Positions 51,116 to 60,168 are shown, counted from the stretch's first letter. The stretch: DNA of 64,000 nucleotides from Bacteroidota bacterium (GCA_016194975.1 JACQAM010000004.1:1-64000); one strand, 5' to 3'. Numbers and translations are program-made. The notes: generated by a model from the letters alone, not told the origin.

Positions 51116-51607
51116 TCATAGATATTTCATATCGCCAAGCTTCTTATCGTAATTCATTTTAATTTCCCTTTCCAAGATATCTTTTTGCTTTACCAGTTCC
51201 GTTTTTTTATCCTCGAGATCCTTCAATATTTTTTCCTTCCGAAGTTTTATTTCTCCGCCATCCTTATTAAGATCTATTAAACTCATTTCTACAATTATTG
51301 AAACTATCTTATTATCAAGAGGAGCAATCTTTTTTCGTAACTCGGCATTATACTCTCGTTGTATTTCTTGCTTGATCTTATATTTTTTATCGAAAATTCC
51401 CCTAACTCCTTTTCCAAGATCATCTAAGGTATCAGGAGTTGCTATAACGTTGCCTTTTCCTCCGAGAATAGAATCTTTTGTTTTAATAGAAGTTCCAGAA
51501 ATTTTGGAAATCAAAGCTGGCAAAATACCGAAAACAACTATAAGGAAAATGACCAGAAGGAAAATTGCGCCTGCGCCGCTAAGAAAACTGGATTCCAAAA
51601 TTCGCAT
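51116..51607 (-). CDS. Small membrane-anchored coiled-coil protein, unknown
   Basis: 163 residues, one N-terminal transmembrane segment (AGAIFLLVIFLIVVFGILPALI) and then a lysine/glutamate-rich helical part (about 70-160) with heptad-like pattern (EIKLRKEKILKDLEDKKTELVKQKDILEREIK). This suggests a coiled coil. No family recognised. The DNA is AT-rich compared with the core genes around it, and it sits in the accessory patch next to HicBA. Confidence 0.55.
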   Translation of the reverse strand: MRILESSFLSGAGAIFLLVIFLIVVFGILPALISKISGTSIKTKDSILGGKGNVIATPDTLDDLGKGVRGIFDKKYKIKQEIQREYNAELRKKIAPLDNKIVSIIVEMSLIDLNKDGGEIKLRKEKILKDLEDKKTELVKQKDILEREIKMNYDKKLGDMKYL

Positions 51608-51714
51608 ATGACATTGCTATTTTCTTCTAATATACAATTATCTCTCAGCTTTCATAAATCCAAAACTTTAAACAGCTCCATCTGTAATTTGTAATCACGT
51701 AATCTGTAATTAAT

Positions 51715-51786
51715 TTATTGATCAACCTCCAAATCCGTCAACGCCATCTTCTTCAATCCCGAAATTTTTCCAAGAACATCCGTTAG
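51715..51786 (-). pseudogene. Relic of the 3' end of an M16-peptidase gene
   Basis: Minus-strand reading L-T-D-V-L-G-K-I-S-G-L-K-K-M-A-L-T-D-L-E-V-D-Q-stop is clearly homologous to the C-terminus of the intact M16 paralogue at 52500-53882 (KISGLQKMALTDIEKDQ-stop), at about 75 percent nucleotide identity, with a TGA stop just upstream in frame. The HicBA module lies between the relic and the intact gene. It is a displaced or duplicated tail, not a gene. Confidence 0.65.
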
Positions 51787-51804
51787 TCAAAATTATTCGA
51801 TCAC

Positions 51805-52035
51805 TCACAATATCTTCAGAAATTCTTCGAGTTCCATCTGAAGATCTTCGCGGATTATTTTTCTCAGAAGTCCTTTGGGAATCGCATCATTTTTGTGAAC
51901 AGGAATGGTGGTTACTCTTCCGTCAGGATGCGACATTCTATGATGTGATCCGTTAACTCTGATCACGGAAAAGCCATGCCGTTGTAAAACTTTGATGAGA
52001 TTCTTTCCCGAAATAGCTGGCAAATGTGTTCCCAT
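51805..52035 (-). CDS. hicA: HicA-type toxin (type II toxin-antitoxin)
   Basis: 76 residues, small basic dsRBD-like protein: SGKNLIKVLQRHGFSVIRVNGSHHRMSHPDGR.TTIPVHKNDAIPKGLLRKIIRE. The conserved catalytic histidine lies in GSHH.M. HicA toxins are mRNA interferases neutralised by HicB. HicB is directly upstream with three bases between the genes. The position downstream of the antitoxin is the less common hicB-hicA order. Confidence 0.88.
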   Translation of the reverse strand: MGTHLPAISGKNLIKVLQRHGFSVIRVNGSHHRMSHPDGRVTTIPVHKNDAIPKGLLRKIIREDLQMELEEFLKIL

Positions 52036-52038
52036 AAA

Positions 52039-52293
52039 TTAACTTGCCTTCACTTCGATCTCGCGGAAACCAACAAAACGGTTTATTGGAATAATGCTCT
52101 TGCCCTTTTTCTTTGGCTTCACTTCGTCAATACACATCTCCACCACTTCCCTTATATTTTCCAACGCCTCATCAATTGTTTTGCCGTAAGTGTGACATCC
52201 TTTAAAGAGCGGACAAGACACGATGAAGAATCCATCCTCATCTACTTCGACGATAAGTGGGATATGCATTTTTTCTCTTGCGTTCCTTTTCAT
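52039..52293 (-). CDS. hicB: HicB-type antitoxin
   Basis: 84 residues, or 76 if ATG 52269 (MHIPLIVEVDEDGFF) is used. HicB partial RNase H fold: IPLIVEVDEDGFFIVSCPLFKGCHTYGKTIDEALENIREVVEMCIDE. It lacks the C-terminal DNA-binding domain found in longer HicB proteins, so autoregulation may depend on another part. TATCTTTA (52299-52306, minus strand) is one mismatch from the -7 box and lies five bases upstream of the first ATG. Confidence 0.85.
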   Translation of the reverse strand: MKRNAREKMHIPLIVEVDEDGFFIVSCPLFKGCHTYGKTIDEALENIREVVEMCIDEVKPKKKGKSIIPINRFVGFREIEVKAS

Positions 52294-52369
52294 AATTCTA
52301 AAGATACAAAATAAGGAGAAACGAATTGTGAAGAGGAGTTTTCAATTATCTTCTCTTTCAAAATCCCCA

Positions 52370-52498
52370 ATGAGAAAGAGAAACAAATACGATTCCTCCG
52401 TCGTGTTTCTTTATTCCACCGGCAACGAACATTTTCTTCCTGCATCCTTCCGCAAACAAATTCCATACACCACGGTTGCTGAATGGAAGAAGTTCCCC
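52370..52498 (+). pseudogene. Possible transposase N-terminal fragment
   Basis: Open plus-strand frame MRKRNKYDSSVVFLYSTGN....FLPASFRKQIPYTTVAEWKKF, reminiscent of the helix-turn-helix N-terminus of Bacteroidota IS transposases ('...IP.STI..WKK'). It is abruptly joined at about 52498 to the antisense of the M16 peptidase 3' end. No inverted repeats or rest of a transposase are visible. It is weak evidence for a past insertion event at this position. Confidence 0.3.
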
Positions 52499-52499
52499 A

Positions 52500-53882
52500 T
52501 TATTGATCCTTCTCAATATCCGTCAACGCCATCTTCTGCAATCCGGAAATTTTCGCGAGCTGATCTGCAAGATCTGTTGCATCACCGGCGATCATCAGCT
52601 TGTAACAATCGGGCGTAAAATATTTTTTGATCGCTTTGTTCACCGTTGCAAGATCGATCGCGTCGAGATCTGCCAAATAATTTTTCCGTTTCTCATAATC
52701 TTTGTACACCCACGGATTGATGAGCGATGCCATTGAAGAGGGTTCTTCCACATTAAGAATATCGGTCTTCATCATGTTCCTGAATTTTTTCAGCTCGGCA
52801 TCAGTCGCGCCATTTTTGAAAAGATTGCTCAGCACCGTATCGTATGCCATTATCGTGTTGTACGTCACTTCATTTCTTATCTGCGTTTTCGCACGGAAAA
52901 TTCCGTCGTTCTGTGTTTCGGAATACGTGCTGTAAATTCCATAGGTGAATCCTTTTTTCTCGCGGATATCTTTTCCGAGACGATCAGAAAAAATTGCATT
53001 CGCCAGGCGGAACGCCAGCATATCTTTGCTTCCCGCATCGGGCGCACGCTTGAACCATTCGAGGCAGGCCTGCTTCGCTCCTTCTTTCGGAATGAATGCA
53101 AACTCTTTTGTTTTGATCGGTGGAATATCATACGACGAACCATTCACTTCTCCGTAAGCAGCATTCCATTTTCCGAAATACTGTTCGATCAGTTTTTTCA
53201 CCAGTTCCTGGTCTGTCTTTCCGGTCACGACCAATTTTGTATTTCCCGGAGTATAATTGAAAGAATAAAATTCTTTGATCTGGGAAATTCCTTCTTTTGA
53301 ATATTGTGTTTCATAAAAATGCCTTCCGAGCGGATGGGCAATTCCGTACGTGAAATAATTTCCATACATGTCTGCCAGCGCGCCTATATCCATCTTCGAC
53401 GGTTTGTTCTGCGAAATGGTAAAACCTTTTTCTTCATCCACATCGGCCTGCGGAAAAGAAGGATGCAAAAGCACGGCGGATAAAAGTTTCATTCCGTCTT
53501 CAAGATTTTCATTGAGAAATTCTCCGTTCACTTCCGTAAAATTCTCATTGGCTGACGCTGAAATATTCGCATCCATTCGGTACATCAAACGATCTTCATC
53601 AATGCGCGAATACTGGTCATTGCCCATCAGCAAAGAAGTCGCTGTGAGTTCGGCGAGTCCCTGTTGGCCGGGCGTTTCACTTTTCTTTCCCACGTTGATG
53701 AAGAAAGTAAGATCCGTAACGGGCAATGAACCGTAAGGCGCAAAAATCACTTCGAGTCCGTTCGGAAGTTTGTAGCGCGTTATTTCCGGGAAAGGATTTT
53801 TCTGAATGGATCCTGCAGAAAGCAGGAAGATCATTGCCGGAATAACAGCAAGCCGGAGAGAAAATAATTTTTTCATGTTCAT
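52500..53882 (-). CDS. M16-family peptidase-like protein, inactive (no HxxEH)
   Basis: 460 residues with signal peptide (AVIPAMIFLLSAGSIQ). M16 fold: KLPNGLEVIFAPYGSLPVTDLTFFINVGKKSE, then GQQGLAELTATSLLMG where the zinc motif HxxEH should be, so it is catalytically dead. GNTKLVVTGKTDQELVKKLIEQYFGKW and a second M16 C-terminal half are present. Such inactive subunits pair with an active one, here the gene at 56214. Between them is a phosphatase gene. ATG 53882 and 53876 are both possible starts. Confidence 0.9.
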   Translation of the reverse strand: MNMKKLFSLRLAVIPAMIFLLSAGSIQKNPFPEITRYKLPNGLEVIFAPYGSLPVTDLTFFINVGKKSETPGQQGLAELTATSLLMGNDQYSRIDEDRLMYRMDANISASANENFTEVNGEFLNENLEDGMKLLSAVLLHPSFPQADVDEEKGFTISQNKPSKMDIGALADMYGNYFTYGIAHPLGRHFYETQYSKEGISQIKEFYSFNYTPGNTKLVVTGKTDQELVKKLIEQYFGKWNAAYGEVNGSSYDIPPIKTKEFAFIPKEGAKQACLEWFKRAPDAGSKDMLAFRLANAIFSDRLGKDIREKKGFTYGIYSTYSETQNDGIFRAKTQIRNEVTYNTIMAYDTVLSNLFKNGATDAELKKFRNMMKTDILNVEEPSSMASLINPWVYKDYEKRKNYLADLDAIDLATVNKAIKKYFTPDCYKLMIAGDATDLADQLAKISGLQKMALTDIEKDQ

Positions 53883-53888
53883 TTGTTT

Positions 53889-56096
53889 TCAGGTTTTAAT
53901 TCCGATCACTAAAATATCATCCACTTGTTCCACGTCACCTTTCCAGTTTTCGATGAACGTGTCGAGGAACGATCGTTGTTCTGTCATTGTTTTTCCGGCG
54001 AGCGATAGAATGATCTCGCGGAAACGTTTGGTCATTAATTTTTTTTCTGTTTTGCTGAACTGGTCGGCATAACCATCGCTGAAAATGTAAACAGTGTCTC
54101 CCGGATTCATGATCACATCGTGTCCTTCAAATTCCTGCTCATCATCGGTCATTCCTCCAATGGGAGCTTTCGTTGCTTTTATTTCTTCCAGCTCTCCGTT
54201 CTTTCTTACGATCCACAGCGGGCGATTGGCACCGGAATAATTCAGTGTATTTTTTTCTTTCGACAAAGCACAGAGTGCAATATCCATTCCGTCATTCACA
54301 TCGAGTGATGTGGCATTATTTTTCTGCGCTGCATTTTCCGACTGGCGGAGAACTTTTTTTATCCCACGATTAACCTGCTTAAGAATTCCCGAAGAATTTC
54401 CGTTCATCTCCACTGCTTCATGTAATTTTTCAGAAGCGAGCATGCTCATGAACGCGCCGGGAACTCCATGACCTGTGCAATCAGCTGCTGCAAAAAATAT
54501 TTTTTCTTTTGTTTCTGCAAGCCAGTAAAAATCGCCGCTCACAATATCTTTTGGTTTGAACAGGATGAAAGAATCGGGCAACGCTTTATTCCATATTTCT
54601 GCAGCGGGCAACATGGCTTCCTGAATCCGTTTTGCATAATGAATACTGTCGCGGATATCTTTGTAAACTTCCTGCAGTTTCTCACTTTTTTCCTCGATCT
54701 CTTTTTTCTGTTGCACCACTTCGGCAGTGCGTTCGGTTACCTGCGATTCGAGAATTTCATTCTGCGATTCGAGAATTTTTTTCTTTTCCTGTTCCTGCGC
54801 AATTGTTTTTGCAGAAAGTTCTTTTACCTGTACCATCTGCAATTCCAATCCTTTATTCGTCCGTGCGAACTGTCGTGCGAGATAAATAGACATGGAAACA
54901 GAAATACTCAGCACCGATGAGCCGAGCATGATCTGCACGATCAGTCCTAACGTGCTTGTTAAAGCGAAGGAAATGTTGCCGCCTTTAAGCAAAACAAAAC
55001 TGATCACAACACACAAAATAGGAAACAGCACAGCAATAATCACACCTGTTCCGATCACCCACGCGCCATCTGTTTTCCTGATGATTCCGCGGATCACCAC
55101 TCGAATACATTCTACCCCGGCAAAAAAGAAAATAAATACCATAAGAAATCCGGCGAGTTCCGATGACATCAGTCGCAGGATCATTGCCACAAAACAGAGG
55201 CCGGTAAACACCCAGAAAATTTTAGGAATCTTCTCATAGAAAATCGAGTAAAGAAAACCTGTGAGCGAGATCAGCATTAATAATAAAACTATTGAACCTG
55301 TATTATCGGCCGTTGCCTCTCCTGAATTCAGATTGTAGATTTTTATTGCAGTGGATAAACAGATCCAGAACATGCAGAGTGAAAAAGCGCTGTAGTAAAG
55401 ATTGGATCTGTTCTTGCGATAGAAGATGTAGAGAAATGTGTGCAGGAAACAAAGCGCCGCAAAAAATCCGAGCAGGAAACCGAATAAGTGCCCCATCATC
55501 ATGGCGGTGTTCAATTCAGCGATCCGCGTTTCTTTCCAGTCGGCGATCTTGCAACTGAATCCGTTCAGAGAAATATCACCTAATTTATTCTCCTTTTTTT
55601 CCGACAAGTGCCAGGATGAATAGCGAACGGCAAGAAGATGCTCTTTGTTTTTTCCAAGATTCACCATTACCGGTTCCGTTCCTTTTGAGTGGTAAACTTT
55701 TTCTTCCGAAATATTATCACCTGGAATTCCGAATTGCTGAATGAGATTTCCATCGAGATAAACATCCGCACTGCCTATCATCACCATCACCAGCGCAATG
55801 GGCTTGCCCATCATGGAAGTATCCACTGTGAAATGCAAACGAAACCATCCATTGCCTTTGAATAATTTTGCAGGCGGAGAAACCATCGTCGGCAATGACG
55901 ATACCGCAGCGGTCCAATCGCTGTCATCGTATTCCGGTTGCGACCACGCAGGTTCATCGCCCGGAAAAAATTTCCATCCCTTATCAAGTAACATTCCCTG
56001 CGTCACTTCACCCACATTCATGTTAGCATGCACATCCTGCGCGAACGTGCGCACAGACGAGAGAAGGAACAACAGGAGAAATATTTTCTTTTTCAA
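53889..56096 (-). CDS. 7TMR-DISM sensor with SpoIIE-type phosphatase
   Basis: About 735 residues starting at TTG 56096 (LKKKIFLLLFLLSSVRTFAQ, signal peptide). The frame is open to 56207 but that part reads through the foldback spacer. N-terminal extracellular beta-sandwich domain (7TMR-DISMED2, GNGWFRLHFTVDTSMMGKPIALVM), then seven transmembrane helices (residues 205-410), a coiled coil (EQEKKKILESQNEILESQ), and a SpoIIE/PP2C domain (SIHYAKRIQEAMLPAAEI, KDIVSGDFYWLAET, AADCTGHGVPGAFMSML, DGMDIALC, FSDGYADQF). It resembles the second phosphatase in the window (14191) in the catalytic part but has another sensor. It probably responds to an extracellular ligand. Confidence 0.88.
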   Translation of the reverse strand: MKKKIFLLLFLLSSVRTFAQDVHANMNVGEVTQGMLLDKGWKFFPGDEPAWSQPEYDDSDWTAAVSSLPTMVSPPAKLFKGNGWFRLHFTVDTSMMGKPIALVMVMIGSADVYLDGNLIQQFGIPGDNISEEKVYHSKGTEPVMVNLGKNKEHLLAVRYSSWHLSEKKENKLGDISLNGFSCKIADWKETRIAELNTAMMMGHLFGFLLGFFAALCFLHTFLYIFYRKNRSNLYYSAFSLCMFWICLSTAIKIYNLNSGEATADNTGSIVLLLMLISLTGFLYSIFYEKIPKIFWVFTGLCFVAMILRLMSSELAGFLMVFIFFFAGVECIRVVIRGIIRKTDGAWVIGTGVIIAVLFPILCVVISFVLLKGGNISFALTSTLGLIVQIMLGSSVLSISVSMSIYLARQFARTNKGLELQMVQVKELSAKTIAQEQEKKKILESQNEILESQVTERTAEVVQQKKEIEEKSEKLQEVYKDIRDSIHYAKRIQEAMLPAAEIWNKALPDSFILFKPKDIVSGDFYWLAETKEKIFFAAADCTGHGVPGAFMSMLASEKLHEAVEMNGNSSGILKQVNRGIKKVLRQSENAAQKNNATSLDVNDGMDIALCALSKEKNTLNYSGANRPLWIVRKNGELEEIKATKAPIGGMTDDEQEFEGHDVIMNPGDTVYIFSDGYADQFSKTEKKLMTKRFREIILSLAGKTMTEQRSFLDTFIENWKGDVEQVDDILVIGIKT

Positions 56097-56147
56097 TTTC
56101 CGGGAATTAATACAGCACGTTATTATTTTTGATGGAGTGGTTATTCG

Positions 56148-56212
56148 TATTCGTAATTTTCGTTTTACTTCGTAGTTCGTAATTCGTGAGTTTCGTAGTT
56201 CGTACAATAGAA
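56148..56212. repeat. Spacer of ATTCGTA/TTCGTAGTT words
   Basis: Tandem imperfect copies of ATTCGTAATT, TTCGTAGTTCGTA and similar between the M16 gene and the phosphatase gene. Same family of words as 8186-8235 and 18858-18915. Confidence 0.5.
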
Positions 56213-56213
56213 T

Positions 56214-57551
56214 TTACTCCGTCGGTTTAATATTGATCAGGTCCACGTGATCGGGCGAAAAATAAAGTGCAGCCACGCGTTTGATGTCATCCTGTGTAAC
56301 GGCTTTGTAACTATCCACCATCGTGTCGGCTTTATGATAATCGTGAAAATAATATTCCGCCATTCCGAGATCGTCAGCAATTCCCGCAGCAGAATACGCC
56401 GACATGATTTTCGCCGCATTCATATTCGAAATAAAATCGTCCACTTTATCCTGCGGCAATCCATTTGCGATCACTGAATCCATTTCTGCACGGATCGTTT
56501 TTTTCACTTTTATATTTCCCGGCATAGGCGGCATGAACACATCAAACTGCGTCATGGACGGATACAAACTCATCGGTTCATTCGCCTGTATGACCGCATA
56601 CGCGAGGTGATCTTTTTTCACAAGGCGTTCGTTGAGAATGGAATTTTCATCTGTAAAAAAAAGTGACATCAGCATATCGTAAGCGAAATAATCCTTATCG
56701 CCGGCAGCAGGTTGTGGAAATGCATAACAATAATCCTGCAGCGGATAATTCAGATCCATGTCGGTGATCTTCACATGAAAATTCATCAGGTCGGGAGAAG
56801 GGCCCGGAACTGTTAGTGGAAGTTGTTTTGTGATCACGCCGAAATATTTTTTTGCCATTGCAAAAACTTCTTCATGATTCACATCGCCGCTAACAATTAC
56901 AAATGCATTGTTCGGCGAATAATATTTATTGTAAAAATCCATGCATTGCGGCGCGGTAAAATTCACGATCTCGTCGAGATGGCCGATCACATCATACTGG
57001 TAAGGATGTCCGTCCGGATACAAAGCTTCGTAACGATCCTGCGACATTTTCTGGTACCAGTTACTCATTCCATTCCGGTATTCTTCTCCCACCACTTGCC
57101 GTTCCGTATTTAAAATTTCCTGAGTCACATGCAGATTCGCCATACGATCGGCTTCCAGCATAAGCGACATATCCACAGCAGAAACAGGAACATATTCATG
57201 ATAAACTGTTCTGTCGAAAGTGGTGTACGCATTCCAGTCGGCGCCCACGCTGTCGAATTTTTCCAGCAATTGTTCGCCGGTAACATTGGTTGTTCCTCGA
57301 AACATCATGTGTTCAAACATGTGTGCCATTCCGCGAATGCCGGCTTTTTCATCTTTGCTTCCCACGCGGTACCACACTTCCACTTCTGCAAAACCGTTTC
57401 CCGCCTGCCCGGCAGACAAGCCCGGTTTTTCACACACGATCACTTTCAAACCGTTCGGTAGTTGTGTATCGAAGGTGGGATAGATGTAGGCATTCGCAAA
57501 AAGCGGCAGTAAAAACAGAGGCAGTTGCAGTACTAATTTTTTGTTTTTCAT
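56214..57551 (-). CDS. M16-family zinc peptidase, active subunit
   Basis: 445 residues with signal peptide (LPLFLLPLFANAYIYP). M16 active site is intact: GMAHMFEHMMFRGT (HxxEH) with a downstream Glu in ERQVVGEEYRN. N-terminal part includes VIVCEKPGLSAGQAGNGFAEVEVWYRVGSKDE, where a stretch of about nine residues (GLSAGQAGN) is encoded by a GC-rich palindrome-like block. It probably degrades peptides in the envelope together with the inactive paralogue at 52500. Confidence 0.93.
   Translation of the reverse strand: MKNKKLVLQLPLFLLPLFANAYIYPTFDTQLPNGLKVIVCEKPGLSAGQAGNGFAEVEVWYRVGSKDEKAGIRGMAHMFEHMMFRGTTNVTGEQLLEKFDSVGADWNAYTTFDRTVYHEYVPVSAVDMSLMLEADRMANLHVTQEILNTERQVVGEEYRNGMSNWYQKMSQDRYEALYPDGHPYQYDVIGHLDEIVNFTAPQCMDFYNKYYSPNNAFVIVSGDVNHEEVFAMAKKYFGVITKQLPLTVPGPSPDLMNFHVKITDMDLNYPLQDYCYAFPQPAAGDKDYFAYDMLMSLFFTDENSILNERLVKKDHLAYAVIQANEPMSLYPSMTQFDVFMPPMPGNIKVKKTIRAEMDSVIANGLPQDKVDDFISNMNAAKIMSAYSAAGIADDLGMAEYYFHDYHKADTMVDSYKAVTQDDIKRVAALYFSPDHVDLINIKPTE
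57400..57425. repeat. GC-rich palindrome-like insertion inside M16 gene
   Basis: CCCGCCTGCCCGGCAGACAA, then GCCCGG, an inverted-repeat block. It encodes the extra residues of a loop after the first beta strand. It resembles the short GC-rich block at 2986 in cysS and the words at 50940. Confidence 0.4.
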
Positions 57552-57599
57552 TTTTGAATTATTTAATCGTTGAATTATTTTTTTGCCAATGAAGAATTT

Positions 57600-60092
57600 T
57601 CAATTCAATCTCACGCCAATTCTCATTCCGGCGCTCACTTTTGCATTCTGCATATAGCCCAGCGCAAAATCGACGCGGATGAGCCCGAGTTTATCGGCAC
57701 CGAAATATAATTCATAATACGAAGGAACTTTATCGGTAACAAGATAATTCACGCCGATCACTTCAGAAAGATGAAGGCGCTTCACAAATGGAATTTTGTC
57801 GAAGATGAATCCACCGAAATGATTTTCAGCATGCGCTTCGAGGTACCAGTTGCTGGTGGAATAAGTATAATAATCGAGCAACTGGAAACTTTGTTGCGGA
57901 AATGTGGACCAGATCGTTCTGTTGCCAACGAAATGATAGTAATCCATGAAGGGTAAATATTTTTTTGTAAGAAATTTTCCTGCGCCAATGTAGTAATTGA
58001 ATTTTCCGAAAAGTTTAAGGTTCACTTCGTCGCGCACACTCACTTTCACAAAATCATAATCGGTTTTACTTCCGAACACGCCGGGAATTCCGCGTTTGTA
58101 CTGGATGCCGAAGGTAGGATACTTCGAACCGAGAATTATTTTTTCATTCGGCCGTGTGTAATACTTCTGTTTGTATCGGAATGTCATCTGGATATTAATA
58201 TCGCAGGAGCGATGCGCATCGAATGCGGAAGAAAGTTCATTGTCGGGATGAAGCGGATCGTTGGAAGTGAAATGACGATTCGCCAGCACATTTTCTTCCT
58301 TCCACGGATTTTTCATCAGTGAATACGGATCCCAGTAATCATACGAAGTATTGTAAAGCGGTTTGCGATCGGCGTATTCAATTTCGGAAGTGAGCATCAC
58401 TCCATTGGTTACTTCCGTATGCCAGTTCACATTCACATAATCTTTCGAATACAGCTTCATGTAATTTTCTTTTTCGAGTAAAGTGTAAAGTGTATTCACA
58501 AAAACAGGTATCGGATCTTTCGTGCTGAATTGTGTAGCGGCGCTTCCACCCGCGAGCGTGATGCGCGCGAAACGCACGGGCTTGTACAGGTACGAGCATT
58601 CCGCATCCGCGTAAATTTTTTTATCGGCGCAGCCGTAGGAAAAAGAAGGATCAATGTTTAGCCATTTATTATTATCCCAATCCTTGAAAAAATTCATGTC
58701 TGTTCCAATGCGCACGCCCTGCACGGTGTTGTAGCTCACTGCGCGTACGAGAGGAGAAACACTTAAGCTGTAGTGATGGTAGCGTTTCGAAAAAGCATAA
58801 CCGGCAAAAAGAATATCCGTCACCTTCGGGCGATTCTGTTTGCGGTCCACCGAATCGAGATACGCTTTTGAATTCCGGATATTGAAGAGCGAATCGCGCT
58901 TGTGATAATCACGCGCCTCCTCATCCGTAAGCGGAACCGGGCGTGTTTGTACCCAATAAGCGGAATCTTTTTTATTCGCTTCATCATCCACATGCATCTC
59001 TTCGTTACTGAAATATTTTTTCGGAAAATCGGGATCAATGATGTAGTTGCTGTTCACGCCCACGAAAAATCCATTTCCTTTCAATCCCATGAATCCGAAA
59101 TTGAAAGTGAATTTATTCATGAACACCATCCACACATCTTTCTCAATGGGAACGAAGGTCTGGTTGATCATGAGTGTATCCACGAAATCGATCTGCGCAT
59201 CTTTCGTGAGAAATAATTCCGTTTCATAAATGCGCCAGGAATTTTCGGCGATGTAAATGTATCCGCGGAAACAGGGATCTGTTTTTCTTTTAGGGATCAC
59301 TTCTATTTTATTGATGATGGAATCATTTTCAATGATCGTTCCCACCATCCGGTATTTATAAAACAGCATCGCATCAGCGGCAATAGGAGAAACAAAACCT
59401 CGTTCGCTGAGATCTTCAATCTCGATGAGATTTTCGTAAAAATTAAAAAGCATATCGGAAGCGCGGTTGTAGCTGAATGCTTTATTATCGCCACTCACTT
59501 TCGATGAGATCATTTCTTCTTTAATGTGATCAGTGCGTTTGAAATTGAATTTCGAAACCGATTCCGAGAGATAAACTATTCCCGAAACAGAATCGATATC
59601 GCCATCCACATCCACTTCCATTCCCATAATTTTATCGGGATGTTCAGTCACACGTTGCAACCCTTTGATGTAAACATCACAGGAAAAAGCATCCACTTGT
59701 TCGAGATAATATTTTCTTTTTTTAATCGCATTCCGGATCACTGCGTAAGCGGGATCTTCTCCATCAGTAACCACGGCTTCTTTCAGCGTAACAGAATTCG
59801 CACTGAGTTGCACGTCGAGTGATTTATTTGCAGTCGTGAGATCGACATCAAATTGTTTCTGGTTGTAACCGATGACCTGGAAGATGACGGTATATTTTCC
59901 CGGATCAAGATCGAGTGAATAAAATCCTTTGTCGTTGCTGGTGGTTCCTTTGGAAGTTCCCTTCACATAAATGGCTCCGTAGGGCAGCGGTTCTCCTTTT
60001 GTATCGGTGAGTTTTCCGCTGAGTGTGAATGCAAAAATATTTCCCGGAAGAAAAAACAGAAAAATAAAAATGCAGAAAATACAGCGCAACAT
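57600..60092 (-). CDS. DUF5686 / carboxypeptidase-regulatory-like outer-membrane protein
   Basis: 830 residues from ATG 60092 (signal peptide CIFCIFIFLFFLPGNIFAF). The first part is a carboxypeptidase-regulatory-like Ig domain (SGKLTDTKGEPLPYGAIYVKGT..GTTSNDKGFYSLDL). The rest is the DUF5686 domain, rich in aromatic-alternating beta strands and ending in ASAGMRIGVRLN, the pattern of an outer-membrane barrel. This suggests a TonB-plug-less barrel of unknown transport role. A perfect -7 box on the minus strand at 60161-60168 fixes transcription start near 60153, so the frame open to 60191 is not translated. Confidence 0.9.
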   Translation of the reverse strand: MLRCIFCIFIFLFFLPGNIFAFTLSGKLTDTKGEPLPYGAIYVKGTSKGTTSNDKGFYSLDLDPGKYTVIFQVIGYNQKQFDVDLTTANKSLDVQLSANSVTLKEAVVTDGEDPAYAVIRNAIKKRKYYLEQVDAFSCDVYIKGLQRVTEHPDKIMGMEVDVDGDIDSVSGIVYLSESVSKFNFKRTDHIKEEMISSKVSGDNKAFSYNRASDMLFNFYENLIEIEDLSERGFVSPIAADAMLFYKYRMVGTIIENDSIINKIEVIPKRKTDPCFRGYIYIAENSWRIYETELFLTKDAQIDFVDTLMINQTFVPIEKDVWMVFMNKFTFNFGFMGLKGNGFFVGVNSNYIIDPDFPKKYFSNEEMHVDDEANKKDSAYWVQTRPVPLTDEEARDYHKRDSLFNIRNSKAYLDSVDRKQNRPKVTDILFAGYAFSKRYHHYSLSVSPLVRAVSYNTVQGVRIGTDMNFFKDWDNNKWLNIDPSFSYGCADKKIYADAECSYLYKPVRFARITLAGGSAATQFSTKDPIPVFVNTLYTLLEKENYMKLYSKDYVNVNWHTEVTNGVMLTSEIEYADRKPLYNTSYDYWDPYSLMKNPWKEENVLANRHFTSNDPLHPDNELSSAFDAHRSCDINIQMTFRYKQKYYTRPNEKIILGSKYPTFGIQYKRGIPGVFGSKTDYDFVKVSVRDEVNLKLFGKFNYYIGAGKFLTKKYLPFMDYYHFVGNRTIWSTFPQQSFQLLDYYTYSTSNWYLEAHAENHFGGFIFDKIPFVKRLHLSEVIGVNYLVTDKVPSYYELYFGADKLGLIRVDFALGYMQNAKVSAGMRIGVRLN

Positions 60093-60160
60093 GGGAAGAG
60101 TGTGTGAATGAAAGACGTTGCGTAAGCGGGGCAGTTGCTTTGCACAACGAGGTACTCTTA

Positions 60161-60168
60161 CAAATGTA
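60161..60168 (-). promoter_or_regulatory. Bacteroidota -7 promoter box for the DUF5686 gene
   Basis: Minus strand TACATTTG, perfect TAnnTTTG, giving a leader of about 60 nt to ATG 60092. Confidence 0.6.

Noticed and set aside
50865-51152. Plus-strand 95-residue open frame
   Set aside because: Low-complexity, no family, spans both a GC-rich block and an AT-rich block, no promoter.
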